Origin: Cryptomeria japonica
Lineage: Eukaryota > Streptophyta > Pinopsida > Cupressales > Cupressaceae
Reading direction: 5' to 3'
NCBI RefSeq assembly: GCF_030272615.1
Contig: NC_081406.1
Span: 242,723,218-242,787,217, forward strand
DNA length: 64,000 bases
Shown: positions 34,040 to 45,069 of the stretch, piece after piece
Layout: the number at the start of each line of letters is the position of its first letter
Numbering within the stretch: position 1 is the stretch's first letter
The notes under the pieces: generated by a model
Told to the model about the DNA's origin: nothing
Database searches by the model: none
What the model saw: only the letters and a program-made list of their open reading frames with translations
Translations under genes and position numbers: made by a program

Positions 34040-36290
34040 CTTTTATTTTTTTATATTAAATATGGAGTATATAAGAACAAAGCCCAGGTATAATATGAGG
34101 TGCAACCACCAACCAACCAACATATAACTCAATCATGGCACTAAGAGTCAGCCGGATCTAAGAATTGTCTTACATAAAACAAATATAGCCAAAAAGAACC
34201 AAAAAAGGATCAAACCAAATTGAACTAGCTACTCCCAACAACATTTTATTATTATTTTCGTTTTCATAATAATCAACATCAAAAGTGCCTATAACATGAC
34301 TTGCTTCATCTTTAGAGCTTAAATCTTTCATAATTGTAACCAATTCCACTGGTTTCTTAGCATTTCTATTGAATTCAGCTAGTTCTTTGACTAGTTTGGG
34401 AACCTTGTTCTTCTTCATCTAGTTTTCCAACACTTGCAACTCTTCTCCATCCAAATTGTTTGTATTTTAAGGTTAGAAATAAGTACTCACAATATCCTCC
34501 TTATAAATCATGGCTAAACCCTCTTTGGGAAAAAAATAGAAATCTCTCTTTCAGGATCTCTAAGATCATGGACACTTGCATCACAATGTTAAATATCAGA
34601 AGCTCAAGCCGAGCATTGGTAAGATGCCTTCTAGTACCTTAGAAGAGGCCCTCATTCTTTTCTTTCTAGATATGCCACAGAGTTGCACAAGATAATGTCA
34701 ACCAAAAGCAATTAAACTGAATGGAAAATTTATTTACATAACCAAAAAGCACCTCAAACCAACTAAAACCCCCCTAGCAATTCCAACCAAAAGTATTACC
34801 CATAAAAGATTACCATAAATTAAATGCGTAAGCACACATAAAATAGATGCTTAAAAGATAAATCAACATTATAAATACTATATTGGTTAAAAAGAAAACT
34901 AGGCTTATGGATATATTGAAGACATCAATTTTCTTTAAGATCAATAGCCATCTAAAACATACTTTTTTATGCTCACAATTAGGGGACCATAAATGGTTAA
35001 GCAAAAAAGGACAAAATCAAAATCATAGACTCCTATATTCCAACTGCTATGAATATTATTTAGAACATTTTTCATGTTCACAAGTAAACCATATAACTTA
35101 TTAAAGGTCATTTCTTATAACAATGTATTATCTGACCATTGAATGTTGTCCAAAATTGTAGTATTGTACTTCAACTCAATGAGAAACTTAACATCGAACA
35201 AGACTTTTTTCTAAACCAAAAAGGTTCTTCTTTGGGTGTTAGATACATCATAGTTATCCTTCAAAAGATTCCAAGTCAAGAGATTACCCCCATGCAAGAT
35301 ACTGCCAAAGTTATCAATGCCTTTCACTACCCAAGATTTAACGGAGTAAACTTGTAGAAGGCCAACAATTTGTTATTTCGATGCAAGTTTCACTAGATGG
35401 ATGTAGAAGAAAGAAATACCTTGTAATTTTTAGAAAATGCCTCTTTATTAAAGATGAAGTGCTTATTGCTTTCTCGGGCTCTTTAGGTACCACCAAACAC
35501 ATTGGAATGAAAAGGAGTGACAATCATATTGCTGAACAACATATCATGGGGATGAAGAGCATACCAATTTCTTCCCTTTTTGGGTTTGGATAGAGCAATA
35601 TTATTTTTAACCAACATTTTTTGAGGTTCACACCCACTAAATGGTTTCAAAATCCATTTAATTGCCAAAGAGATGCCCTAAATTTCAAGATCTTTAAGAC
35701 CAAGCCCCCCCTAAGATTTAGGAAGACAACACTTCGACCAAGAGACAACATGTCTCTTTTTAACTCTTCTACCATTCAACTACTGAAAATCTCTAACCAA
35801 TTTTTGAATGTTCACTTGATAAGAGTTGAGCAACTAGGTAGAGGCAAAATATATGTTGTATAAGGAGAGGACCTTTTTGTCACTACATGCAGTTTGCCTA
35901 CAAGGGATAGCAAGTGAGTCTTCTATTTAACATTCTCATTTTCAATTTTTTTGGACATCCATTCCCACAATTCTCGCAAAGAGGTTTTTATTGAAAATAG
36001 GATGCCTAAGTATCTTACAATTTTATTTGGACCTCCCCATTGCCAGTTAGACATAGATAGACACCAAGGAGAGGCATCATTCCAACCAAGAATAACAAAC
36101 ATGGTCAACAATTTTTGCAATAGATGCATCAGAATTTTTTAGTATATTCAACATATTATTGAAATTATCTTGCTCAAGACCTTGAGAGCGAGCAATATTA
36201 TTCGAAAATTGAGCACTCATAAGATTGCTCATGTGGAGAAGATTAATTTCTCTAATTGGTGGGACTTTATAAGTATCCATAAATAAATGT
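34040..36290 (-). pseudogene. Decayed LINE (L1-type) on the minus strand, RT C-terminal region to 3' end
   Basis: Minus-strand frames in order from 36280 downwards carry NFNNMLNILKN, ASIAKIVDHVCYSW, then NKIVRYLGILFSIKTSLREL and WEWMSKKIE, GRRVKRDM, ISLAAKWILK-like and GRNWYAL segments. This order (…YLGxxxxxK…LW…W…LSLAxKW) is the region after the RT domain of plant L1 LINEs. Further down, CGISRKKRMRASSKVLEG (about 34640-34690) fits the C-terminal zinc-finger region. The tail near 34041-34058 reads ATAAAAAAATAAAAG on the minus strand, a likely poly(A)-like end. Many stops and frameshifts occur. The catalytic YADD box was not found, so it is truncated upstream. Confidence 0.65.
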
Positions 36291-38327
36291 CCTCTCTATA
36301 TATAGGCAAGAGAACAACAAATAAGTTTCATCCATTATAAGCATGCAGAAAATAATATTTAATCTCTATTCCATGCCATCTACATATAGGCACAAAAGCA
36401 ACAACAAAATGAACTTATTAAGTTTTCTAGCCATCAATAATCAATGCACATAAATGAGATATCCCAAGATGGGTATCTAGAGTTTGACTCTTAGAATAGG
36501 AGTCACTACAACCTCCAAGATAGTCCAAATGCTCTCTCCAATCCAAGATGACCTTTTTTCATATTGATTTCACAATGAATGCTTTCTACAAGATATCCAA
36601 TAATTAATTTCTTTGTCCAATGAGACTTACACATTAAATGCAGGTCCAAAGTGTCACCCACTTTAAATTAGGAGCCCGTTAAGTTGCATGTTCACTAAAT
36701 CATGACCAATATTAAATGCATTTCTTAATGTACTTGTCATATTAAATATATTTTCAATGTTTCATATGAATACCAAAGAAAAAATTTCACCCTAAAAAAT
36801 TGTGGCAACCCTACTTTGAGATGGACCAAAATATGAGCCATTTTATGCAAGGTGTACAACTTTTTTTCTTCCAACAACCTAATGGTTCCTTGTTTTGTAG
36901 GACTTTCAATAGACAAAGGATTTTAATACCAGTAGTGGAATATTATAGAATGCGATTTGATTTGAATGTGTTAGACCATAAACCATAATTTTAACTCCAA
37001 ACTTTATTAGTCTTGAAAAATAAACAATTCAAAATGTAACATAAATTTTTCTTATTAACAAATGCTTAATTTGGTTAAGTAAAAAACTATAATCACTTAA
37101 AACAAAAAGGATGTTGGTTATAGAATATATCATAGATAATAAATGTGACTCAAGGGTAGTTCTAAGACCTTACATGCAGCTAAAATTTTGCTATTCTAGA
37201 CGTAGGTGTTTGGAGTATAACTCTGAAGTCAATGGATATACATCCTCTTCTCTAAAACATAATATGAAAGCTCCAAATACTAAAAAAAAATAAAAAATTA
37301 GTTATAAAATATCACATATTATTAACCTAGAGGTGTCAATTAGGTATAATATAGGTTTTGAATTTCATAGTTTGAGTCACTTTTTTATGTTGTACTTTAC
37401 TTGATCACATTTTGGTACAATTGGTAGGATCCACCTCCCTAATCTAATTCTTGAGTGTTTTGTTGAATTTTATGCTATACGCTTTTGGTTTGGTGCATCC
37501 ACCCTTGTTTTTTATTTTTGTGAAGCATGTCTTGATGCATTTTCCCACGATGTGGTGGTTCCATTTATATGTTGGGAATACAATCGCCTACAAGCCTTTA
37601 TTTGTTTTTGGCGTTTGCTTGCAAATTTATAATGTTTTGGGTCTATTTTGTAGGGGTTCTTAAGATATTGGTTATTTTGTACTTTTCCTAGCAAATTTGG
37701 TGGAAGTTAACCCCATTTTTAAAATAGATATCTCATCCTTTTTGGTTGCAATTTTGGTTCAACATTTTTTCTTTCTAAATTAGTGTATGTGCTTTGCCAT
37801 GTCTTATCCTCTACATTGGATCCACACCTCTATCCTTGGTAACAAAATCAATTATTTTCATTGTTTAAAGGGATTTAGTTTGGTGTACTTACAATTTATT
37901 GTAGTCCCTATTTTTGCTAACTTAATTGTAGGATCAATCTGACATTTTGAGTTCATGTTAATGCCTAGTTCTAACGTCTAATCACTTTTTATAAATCCTT
38001 GTCATAGTTTGATGCATACACTCCTATGTTGATTCTTTTGTTGTTGTGTAACATCTATGTTCTATGATTCGACACATTTGCATCTTGACCCTAAATCCAC
38101 ACTTTAAACCATTTTAGGCCTCATTTTAGATTTTTGGTTTTATTGTCTCCTTAACACATTGACCTACTTTTCCATAATATTTCATTCTCCATTTTGCAGG
38201 TATTTGCCATTCTTTGGGAAAATATACCAACCTTTATTACTTTGTTGCATAGGTCTCTATTTCTGTGTAACTATTCCCTGGTTCTGCTTTTGTGTTCCTG
38301 CATCAAGGTTTCCACCTAGTTTCATAA
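36291..38327. other. Unannotated intergenic DNA
   Basis: The stretch is AT-rich with many short frames, none with recognisable motifs. No LTR ends or strong repeats were detected. Confidence 0.5.
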
Positions 38328-38690
38328 TGCAATGAAATAATTTGCACAATAAAATAATATAATACCAAATATGTTGGTAATACTTGATAATGATATTCCT
38401 CTTAGAGAGGGAAAGGTCCTAATCCACTTTAAGGGGGATACCTATGATAATATCGTATAAGAACTCAACACTGAACATGATGATAATACAACATAACTAC
38501 TCTATATACAATACTTATGCCTTGGGTACCTCCTAGGCTAACTTAGATACTTAAATATAGCTCTGAAGATGACCTAAATACCTATATGTGATTACAATAA
38601 TGATTTAATAACATGTTTAAGAGTTAAGGTAGTGACAAGTTGCCTACTCATAACCTACTATACATTATACTGTTAGGGGCATAACATACT
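38328..38690. repeat. Direct repeat, copy 1 (flanks the copia element)
   Basis: It shares its order of blocks with 47425-47780: AATTTGCACAA, ATACTTGATAATxATAT, TCTACTTTAAGGGGGAT, ACATGATGATAAT, GATGACCTAAATACxTATAT, AACTACTCATAACC and TATACATT. Identity is about 75-80% by eye. The copies lie outside the copia insertion; without it they would be about 0.8 kb apart. They may be LTRs of an older element or an old tandem duplication. Confidence 0.65.
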
Positions 38691-39425
38691 ACCTCTTTAC
38701 AAAATAATTGTCCTCAATCTTAATTATGAACGTGTTTGCGTAAAATTTCTTTCTTCATCTTCTTTTTTTTTGCCCTTTTTCTTCTTCTTCATCTCCTTTT
38801 TCATGCTTTTGCTTCTTCTACTACTTGTTTGTGTTCTTATTTTTTCTTTTTCTCTTTCTCTTTCTCTTGCTCTTGTTCTTATTCTTGTTCTACTTCTCGT
38901 TCTTGTTCTTCTTTTTTCTACTTCTTTTGCTACTTCTTGTTATGTAGAACTAACTTCCCAAAACAAAAATCCAAGAACTTCATTGATTTGTAACCTTGGA
39001 GGTGAATTTGGTGCAAACCTTATTTTTTTAATAAATCACACATAATAAATCTAATCAATCTGAACAATTTAATTGTAAATAATACGTCATGACTCTCATT
39101 TCCAAAAACATCTCCTATAATTCTTTGATTTACATCCTTGAGAGAAAATTTGTTGGAAACCCTCATTTTGTAATAAATCACTTAATTCAATTGCAATTCC
39201 TCTACAATTTGGATTGGAGCTTCAAAGTATTCTTGAAAAGCCCTCCAAAAATCAAGAAACAATTTGCTAAAATTTGAGAGATAAATTTGGTGGAAACCAT
39301 AATCATGCAATAAACCACTCAATTGTAATCCAACCTCCCTAGAATTTGGAATGTGGATGCATCAATGCGTCCATAAAAATGTTGTGAGAATCATGAGAAA
39401 AAATTGCCAAAATTTGAAAGATATG
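38691..39425. other. Pyrimidine-rich tract and three degenerate 140-bp repeats
   Basis: A C/T-rich stretch (about 38748-38940, mostly CTT) is followed by three degenerate copies near 38984, 39128 and 39263 of a unit containing GAGAxAAATTTGxTGGAAACC and AATAAAxCACT. The copia element inserted at the right edge (TSD atatg at 39421-39425). Confidence 0.5.
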
Positions 39426-39713
39426 TGTTAGAGTTATCTTGTCTTAGCTTATAATTATTTATTTAATTATTAGTCTATTATACTCTACGCTTAAGTAACT
39501 ACTCTTTATCTCTTTAGGGTTGCATGTCTTTAGGGTTTCTAATTCTCCTATCATAAGGATTGTATTGTAACTTTATTTTTCATTCCCTCTCTGAATGATA
39601 ATCTCTCTTTCAAAGCCTTTTTTGTGTTCAGTCTCCAATCTTCTCTTCTGACAAGTATTCTTCCATACAGATGCTATTGGGATCTCAGAAGTTGTACTTT
39701 CTCAACTTCTTCA
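39426..39713 (+). repeat. Copia 5' LTR (288 bp)
   Basis: It begins TGTTAGAGTTATC and ends AACTTCTTCA. Compared with the 3' LTR it lacks about 33 bp between CGCTTAAG and CTCTTTATC. TTGTATTGTAACTTTATTTTT in the middle is shared. Confidence 0.93.
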
Positions 39714-39726
39714 TGGTATTAGAGCT
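39714..39726 (+). promoter_or_regulatory. Copia primer-binding site (initiator tRNA-Met)
   Basis: Tggtattagagct abuts the 5' LTR. It matches the initiator-Met PBS with one C-to-T change at the seventh base. Confidence 0.85.
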
Positions 39727-41028
39727 ATCATCTGCTTCTGTGTGTTCCTGATTTCTTTTCAGAAGATTTTCTCTGCAGGCAAGGGTTTTAGTTCTTTTTC
39801 AGAGGTTTTAGTTTGGATCTGGGGTATCTTTTTTGTTTCTGGGCATTTTGAGCTCAAAAGGACCTCACGATTTTGCTCAAAACACCCCAAAACCCCCATT
39901 TTCATATAAAATTTGTCCAGTTTGGACAACTTCAGCACTGAGAATTTTTTTTTTGAGTTTGCCCTTTGCAGGCACGTTTTTAGAGGCAAAAATAAAACAA
40001 AAACAAAAACAAAAAAAAAAACAAAAAACAAAAAAAATAAAAAAAATAATTTTTTTTTTTTTTTTTGGGCCTTTTAACAGCGTGCCCAGGCCGCAATAGT
40101 TCCCACCAGTCGCTGGTGGTTTATTAAACCACCACGGCTAGCATAGGAGTCGACGGTTACCGCCTCACCACCCGGACTTGCCTCCGCCCGACGACCGCTA
40201 CACCGCGCTGCCGCTCCGCTAGTCGCACAGCGCTGCCATCCTCCACTGCACCCGACTGCCGCTCCACTAGTTGCACAACGCCGCCATCCTCCACTGCGCT
40301 CGACTGTCGCTGCTCTCTGCATCGCCTGGCTGCTGCTGCCCTTTGGACCGTCTGACGACCTGGCCATTGCTTCCCTTTGCCTTCCGGACCGCCTAGCCCA
40401 GCCGCCGCCTAGCCACCACTTGATCTCCGCCGTCGCCCAACTAGTGCGCCACCTCCCTGCCACCAATAGGGGGGGCCCTTTTTTTCCTTGAAGGGTTTTT
40501 TGACAACGTCTTGGTTTTTTTGCCATAACTTGGGCAAACAGAGTCGGATTTTCGAAAACAAATAGGTGCTAGAAAGCTCTTTTCGAGCTCTACTCAGATA
40601 TGGAGATGAGATTTGCTGATTTTTTCATCTAGTACCTATTTTTTTCCATCCAAGTCAATGCTCTTTTCTGCACTCCAGGAGCCATATCTTGGGCAAACAA
40701 ACTCCGTTTTCGGAAAATGAATAGGTGCCAGAAAGGTCTTTGAGATCTCTTCTCAGATTTGGAGTTATATTTTCTGGAAAAATCACCAAGTACACAAGAT
40801 AGTATTTGACGCATTTTCCTTGCTCTTGTCTTCTTTTTTGGCTATCAGATTGTATTGGTTTTTTGTTTTACATATTGTGGGGGGTGTTATTTTTTGCTAT
40901 TTTCTATAACTTACTTCAGAAAATCAAAACACCTAAACTCAAAAAAAAAAAAAAAAACCCCTTCTGCATCTTCTGTCTACTTTGAAAGATCACTTAATTA
41001 AAAAACTCAAGAGCAGGTCCAGGTACAC
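39727..41028 (+). other. Copia leader with GC-rich block, palindrome and tandem repeats
   Basis: This is 1.3 kb of non-coding leader before gag. It holds an A/T homopolymer zone (39990-40070), a perfect 10-bp-arm palindrome (40114-40134), a GC-rich block with a 48-bp tandem duplication (40208-40255 and 40256-40303), and two units of about 159 bp starting near 40529 and 40688 that share CTTGGGCAAAC and CTCAGAT blocks. A minus-strand open frame of 150 codons across the GC-rich block is probably compositional. Confidence 0.7.
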
Positions 41029-41850
41029 ATGGCAAATTCTTCAGTTGAGCTTCTTACATCCCAGAACTATCACCTCTGGAAAGCTCATATGATGAGGTTT
41101 CTTAGATCAAGGGGATTGTGGTCCTGTTTGGATGTGGATCATTTGCTGTTGCAACGTCCTTTTGAGATTCTTCAGTACCAAAATAAGATGGATGAGGCTA
41201 TGGGTGTCATCTCCTTACATGTTTTAGACAACTTGCTTTTTCACCTTGATGGTCTGCTCACTCCTCAGGCTATGTGGTCCAAATTTGAAACTCTCTTTGG
41301 TACTATCATTGAGTTCAGAGCATTACAAATTGAGGCAGAGCTCTCTTCCTTGTTACCTGAATCTTTTTCTCACATTGAGGACTTTATGAACAAGTTCAAA
41401 ACCACCAGATCTATCCTTCACAGTTGTGGTAAAAATAAGACAGACCCATGGTGTATCTACCTGATTCTCTCTAAGCTTCGAGGTCCCTATCAGATATTTT
41501 CTTCCACCTTTTATTCTACTATGGATGCATTGGGTACACGCTTCACCATGCCTACTTTTGATGTGTTCTGTGATCACTTGACTCGTGACTAGGCTCACCT
41601 ATCTCAGTTGGACACTCTCACAGGATCAAAGCTGAAAGCATTGGTTGTTCAGACATCTAAAGAGAACAGGAAGCGGAAACCAATGCCTAAGAAGGATTTA
41701 GCTGGCAGTGAGCGTTCCTCCAAGCCACCACCTAAGTCTGATTACAAACCGAAGTCCTATCTGAAACAAGAGCACTCTTCTAAGTCTGGTGAGTCTTCCT
41801 CCAAGACTAAGAAGAAGTCAGATGAACTTTGCAGTTTTCTGTGGCAAAGA
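41029..41850 (+). pseudogene. Copia gag
   Basis: Gag forms the particle that packages element RNA. The frame opens MANSSVELLTSQNYHLWKAH, a typical copia gag start (LxxxNYxxWK), and continues with the UBN2-like helical region including MWSKFETLFG and YLILSKLRGPY. TAG at 41590 falls where a Gln codon is likely. The frame then continues through a basic Lys/Ser/Pro linker to a CCHC zinc knuckle around 41830-41880. A one-base frameshift inside the knuckle separates the first Cys from the remaining CGKEGHLVSRC, so the Gag-Pol frame is broken there. Confidence 0.85.
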
Positions 41851-42726
41851 AGGTCATCTAGTTTCTCGTTGTTGGAAAAGATTAGAGGCCTTGGAGGAAG
41901 CCATGCAACAACATCATATTTCTCCTCCTCAGCCTCCATCTTCCTCTTCTACTGGGAAAGGACATGCTATTTCTGCACGAGCTATTCCTTCTGCATCCAC
42001 TTGGATTATTGATTTCGGAGCTTCTCACCACATGACACACTCATCGCAACTTGTTACTTCACTTGCTCACATTAATACTTTACAGATTGCAGTGGTGACT
42101 CAGCACAACTTTCAGTTTCAGGTTCAGGTTCTGTTCCGTTGACAAGCGGTTGTTTTCAGGATGTTCTTTTGGTCCCTGACATTTCTACGAACCTCCTCGT
42201 TGTTTATCAGATTTTTTATTTTGGCTCTGGTAAAACAGTTGAGTTCTCACCACATGATGTGGTTATTCGTGAGCTCCATGATCTTGATTTGGTTGTGGCT
42301 ATTGGCTGTGTTGATCCCGATTCTTGGTTATATCGGTTTGATGGATTTGAGAGTCTGGATGGTTCAGGTGTTTCTCTTATAGCACATGTAGATTCAGTGA
42401 GTAGACTGTGGCATGAGCGTTTTGGCCATGTCAACTACAAATACTTACAACAGATGAGCACACATGCACTTGTTATTGGGATCCCTTAGATATCTTGTAC
42501 TGGTGGTGTATGTCGAGGTTGTGCTCTTGGCAAGCATCACCGTGATCCTTTTCCTACAGGCAGAGCCACCTGTGCTAAGGCACCCTTGGATTTGATCCAT
42601 AATGATCTTATGTCATTTCCGACTCCATCTTTTTTCGAGTCCAAGTATGTGCTCACTTTCATTGATGACTTCTCCAGATGCACATGGGTGTACTTTCTTA
42701 AGTACAAGTCTAATGGGTTAGTGCAG
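41838..42726 (+). pseudogene. Copia protease, GAG-pre-integrase and start of integrase core
   Basis: After the zinc knuckle comes WIIDFGASHHMT, the protease active-site region; the family motif is D-S-G-A, so the Ser is replaced by Phe (a single C-to-T change) and the enzyme should be inactive. Frames shift near 42140. The GAG-pre-integrase HHCC follows (LWHERFGHVN ... VCRGCALGKHH), interrupted by TAG at 42487. The first core Asp is visible in LIHNDLM and the FIDDFSR motif follows. The sequence then stops matching copia at about 42719-42726, before the second Asp and the Glu of the D,D35E triad, which are absent. Confidence 0.85.
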
Positions 42727-45047
42727 GATCAAGGGGGGCCAAAAAGTGGCGATGTGAAAAAATAGCCTTCCTCACTTGCCTAAAAACGCGAAAATCCGTG
42801 TTGACTTTTTGCTTGGCCTGGGCGTCAGTACACCTTGGCCTGGTAATTACCTATGCAAATCGGATATCCGATTTTTATTTGTAATTTTAATTCAAAAAAT
42901 ATATTATAGGTTATATATTATATAATATATAATATATTATTATATTATATAATATATATAATGTAATAATATATTATAACATTATATTATAATATAATAT
43001 AATAATATATTATATAATATGTATTATATAATACAGTATTATATTATATTATATATTATAATATATATAATATAATACAATACGTATTATATAATATAAT
43101 AATATATTATATAATATGTATTATATAATACAATATTATACAATATTATATTATAATATAATACAATATTATATTATAATATAATACAATATTATATTAT
43201 ATTATATAATATTATATAATACGTATTGTAATATAATATAATATAATATAATATAATATAATATAATATATATAATATAATACAATACGTATTATATAAT
43301 ATAATAATATATTATTATATTATATATGTTATTTAAAAATAATTTAAGTATAAAAATCGGATATCCGATTTTCTGAGACTTTTATATTTCGACAGTGACA
43401 ACCCGTGAGTCATTTTTAACTCACGGGCCATGCGATTTCATCAAAATCCGATATCCGGTGCACCCAATATCCAGTGTTTTGGCAAAAAATTGCTAAAAAA
43501 TAGATTGAGAGGTAAGAATTTTATCGTTTTCAATCATTTTCATTCATTTTTTGTATTTTTGGTTAATGTTTATTTGATTTTTCATTGAAAATGTGGTTTT
43601 TTCATGAAAACTAGGTTTTTTTAAATCAAATACCTAATTGTTTAAATTTGTTAACTAAATTTAATTGTTTACATTCAATTGGGTTAAAAATGGGGGATAA
43701 CAATGAAAACCTTGACCAACCACAACTGCAACAACCAAACCCTCATTTGCCAAACCCCCCCTCAATTCAGGATTTGATTGCACAAAATTTGAATGAATTG
43801 AGGGGGATTGCAGAAGTATATCGTAGGATCCCTCGTCTAAACCCAATGTTTGATCCTCTCATGTCGATCATAGACAGTATGGAAACCATGATTGAGGAGC
43901 ACAATGTCGCCCTTTTATGGCGAGATTCTATGAGGGAAAAATATGCAGATGGCTTGTCGTATAAGGATATCAAGGATCTCGAGATATCCAAAGCCGAAAT
44001 CGCCTCATTGTTTGTCAATCCCCGTACTGGTCAGCTCGTAGATCCTAAAAAAATAAAACTTTCTATTAAATGGTGCACAAATGATGGGATTGTGAAAAAC
44101 TTTTGGGATCGTTGGTGGATGGTTTTCAACAAACCACCCAAAAACAATCTTGATATCCCCTTCTATTTCATAAAAAAATTGTATGATGAGTTTGTTTCAA
44201 ACAAGCATGTGAACTACTTTGACATCCAACCTTTCCAGGGTGTAGGTTTAGGTATGCCCCAAAATAGACTTGGGGCAGTCAGAGTAGTCTAGGGCCATAT
44301 GTTCCCCCTCCTCCTGTTGATCCCCCACCTGCAGTGCAACATCCTGATATCATTTGTGAGGCGGCTTCACGGACCATATCGGCTATTCACTCTTTGAGTA
44401 GCCTTTTGGTTTCTCAGGTTGCGTCAGTAGCTCAACTTACTCTTGATGGTAGCGGTGCATCCGGTGTCGTTGACACATCATCCTCGGCTCCACACATATG
44501 CGTGCCCCATAGTTGTGTCATGTGTGGGCACATATGCTTGGGTCCAGTTGGACAGCCCATTGATCCTCCTGTGGACAGTGCAGATTATGAGGTGCATGAG
44601 ATGCATGATGCACCAGATGTTATTACATAGACTGGAGGATACCCTGGGGAGTCCTCACATGCTAGAGGCGAGGAGGCACCGTCATCATACATTGATAATG
44701 TAGTGGTAAGATTTGTATTTTCATAGGTCATGTTATATTTTAATTAAATATTTATAAATTAGATAATATTAAGTACTAATTTTTATTTACATGGTCTATT
44801 TAACAGTTGATGATCGAGGATGAGTTGAGACAGATTCATGAGGGCACCTTGTCAGCCATTTCATTTGGCCTTGATAGCTTGACGGTACATATATTATTGC
44901 ACCTAGTCGTTTGTATTTTATTGTACATACATGCTCATCATTTATATTGGTATTAATTAGATTATGTAGTAACTTGCATGTATATCTTATTTTACTCTTG
45001 TAGGGCACAAGAAGCACAAGTGCGAGGCAGTGTGATTTAGGATCTGG
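42727..45047 (+). mobile_element. 2.3-kb foreign insert in copia pol, flanked by an 8-bp direct repeat
   Basis: Copia homology stops at 42726 and resumes by 45048-45055. The word tagtgcag occurs at both junctions (42719-42726 and 45048-45055), and the pol frame is in register across it. The insert contains an AT-only tract bounded by palindromes and a gene fragment with two GT-AG introns. An 8-bp duplication would suit a hAT-type DNA transposon, but I see no convincing terminal inverted repeat (only a weak CAGGATC/GATCTG at the edges). The integrase remainder is missing too, so a rearrangement with microhomology is an alternative. Confidence 0.6.
42857..43372. repeat. AT-only tract bounded by copies of an 18-20 bp palindrome
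   Basis: From about 42893 to 43350 the sequence is nearly pure A/T, made of ATATAATAT-type words with rare isolated C or G. Perfect palindromes centred on CGGATATCCG lie at both edges (42857-42874, 18 bp; 43353-43372, 20 bp), and a degenerate third (atccgatatccggt) lies near 43446. Confidence 0.9.
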
Positions 45048-45069
45048 TAGTGCAGTTGGAGACAAGGGA
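43690..45069 (+). pseudogene. Three-exon gene fragment inside the copia element (unknown protein)
   Basis: The ATG at 43690 (after a possible untranslated-leader donor gag|gtaaga near 43512) opens a frame starting MGDNNENLDQPQLQQPNPHL. A globular part follows with LIAQNLNELRG, VALLWRDSMREKY and FWDRWWMVFNKPPK. A frameshift near 44270 and a TAG at 44628 break exon 1, which then continues to a donor at 44706. Exon 2 (44807-44884, 26 codons) and exon 3 (from 45004) join in phase 0 with canonical GT-AG introns of 101 and 119 bp; exon 3 runs into copia sequence and stops at about 45069. Retained introns mean DNA-level capture rather than retrocopying. I do not recognise the family. Confidence 0.6.

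Noticed and set aside
38736-39045. Overlapping + strand frames rich in Phe, Leu and Ser, resembling membrane proteins
   Set aside because: They are translations of a CTT-rich simple-sequence tract.
40074-40526. 150-codon minus-strand frame over the GC-rich copia leader
   Set aside because: It consists of low-complexity repeats produced by the 48-bp tandem duplication and GC bias; no motifs are present.
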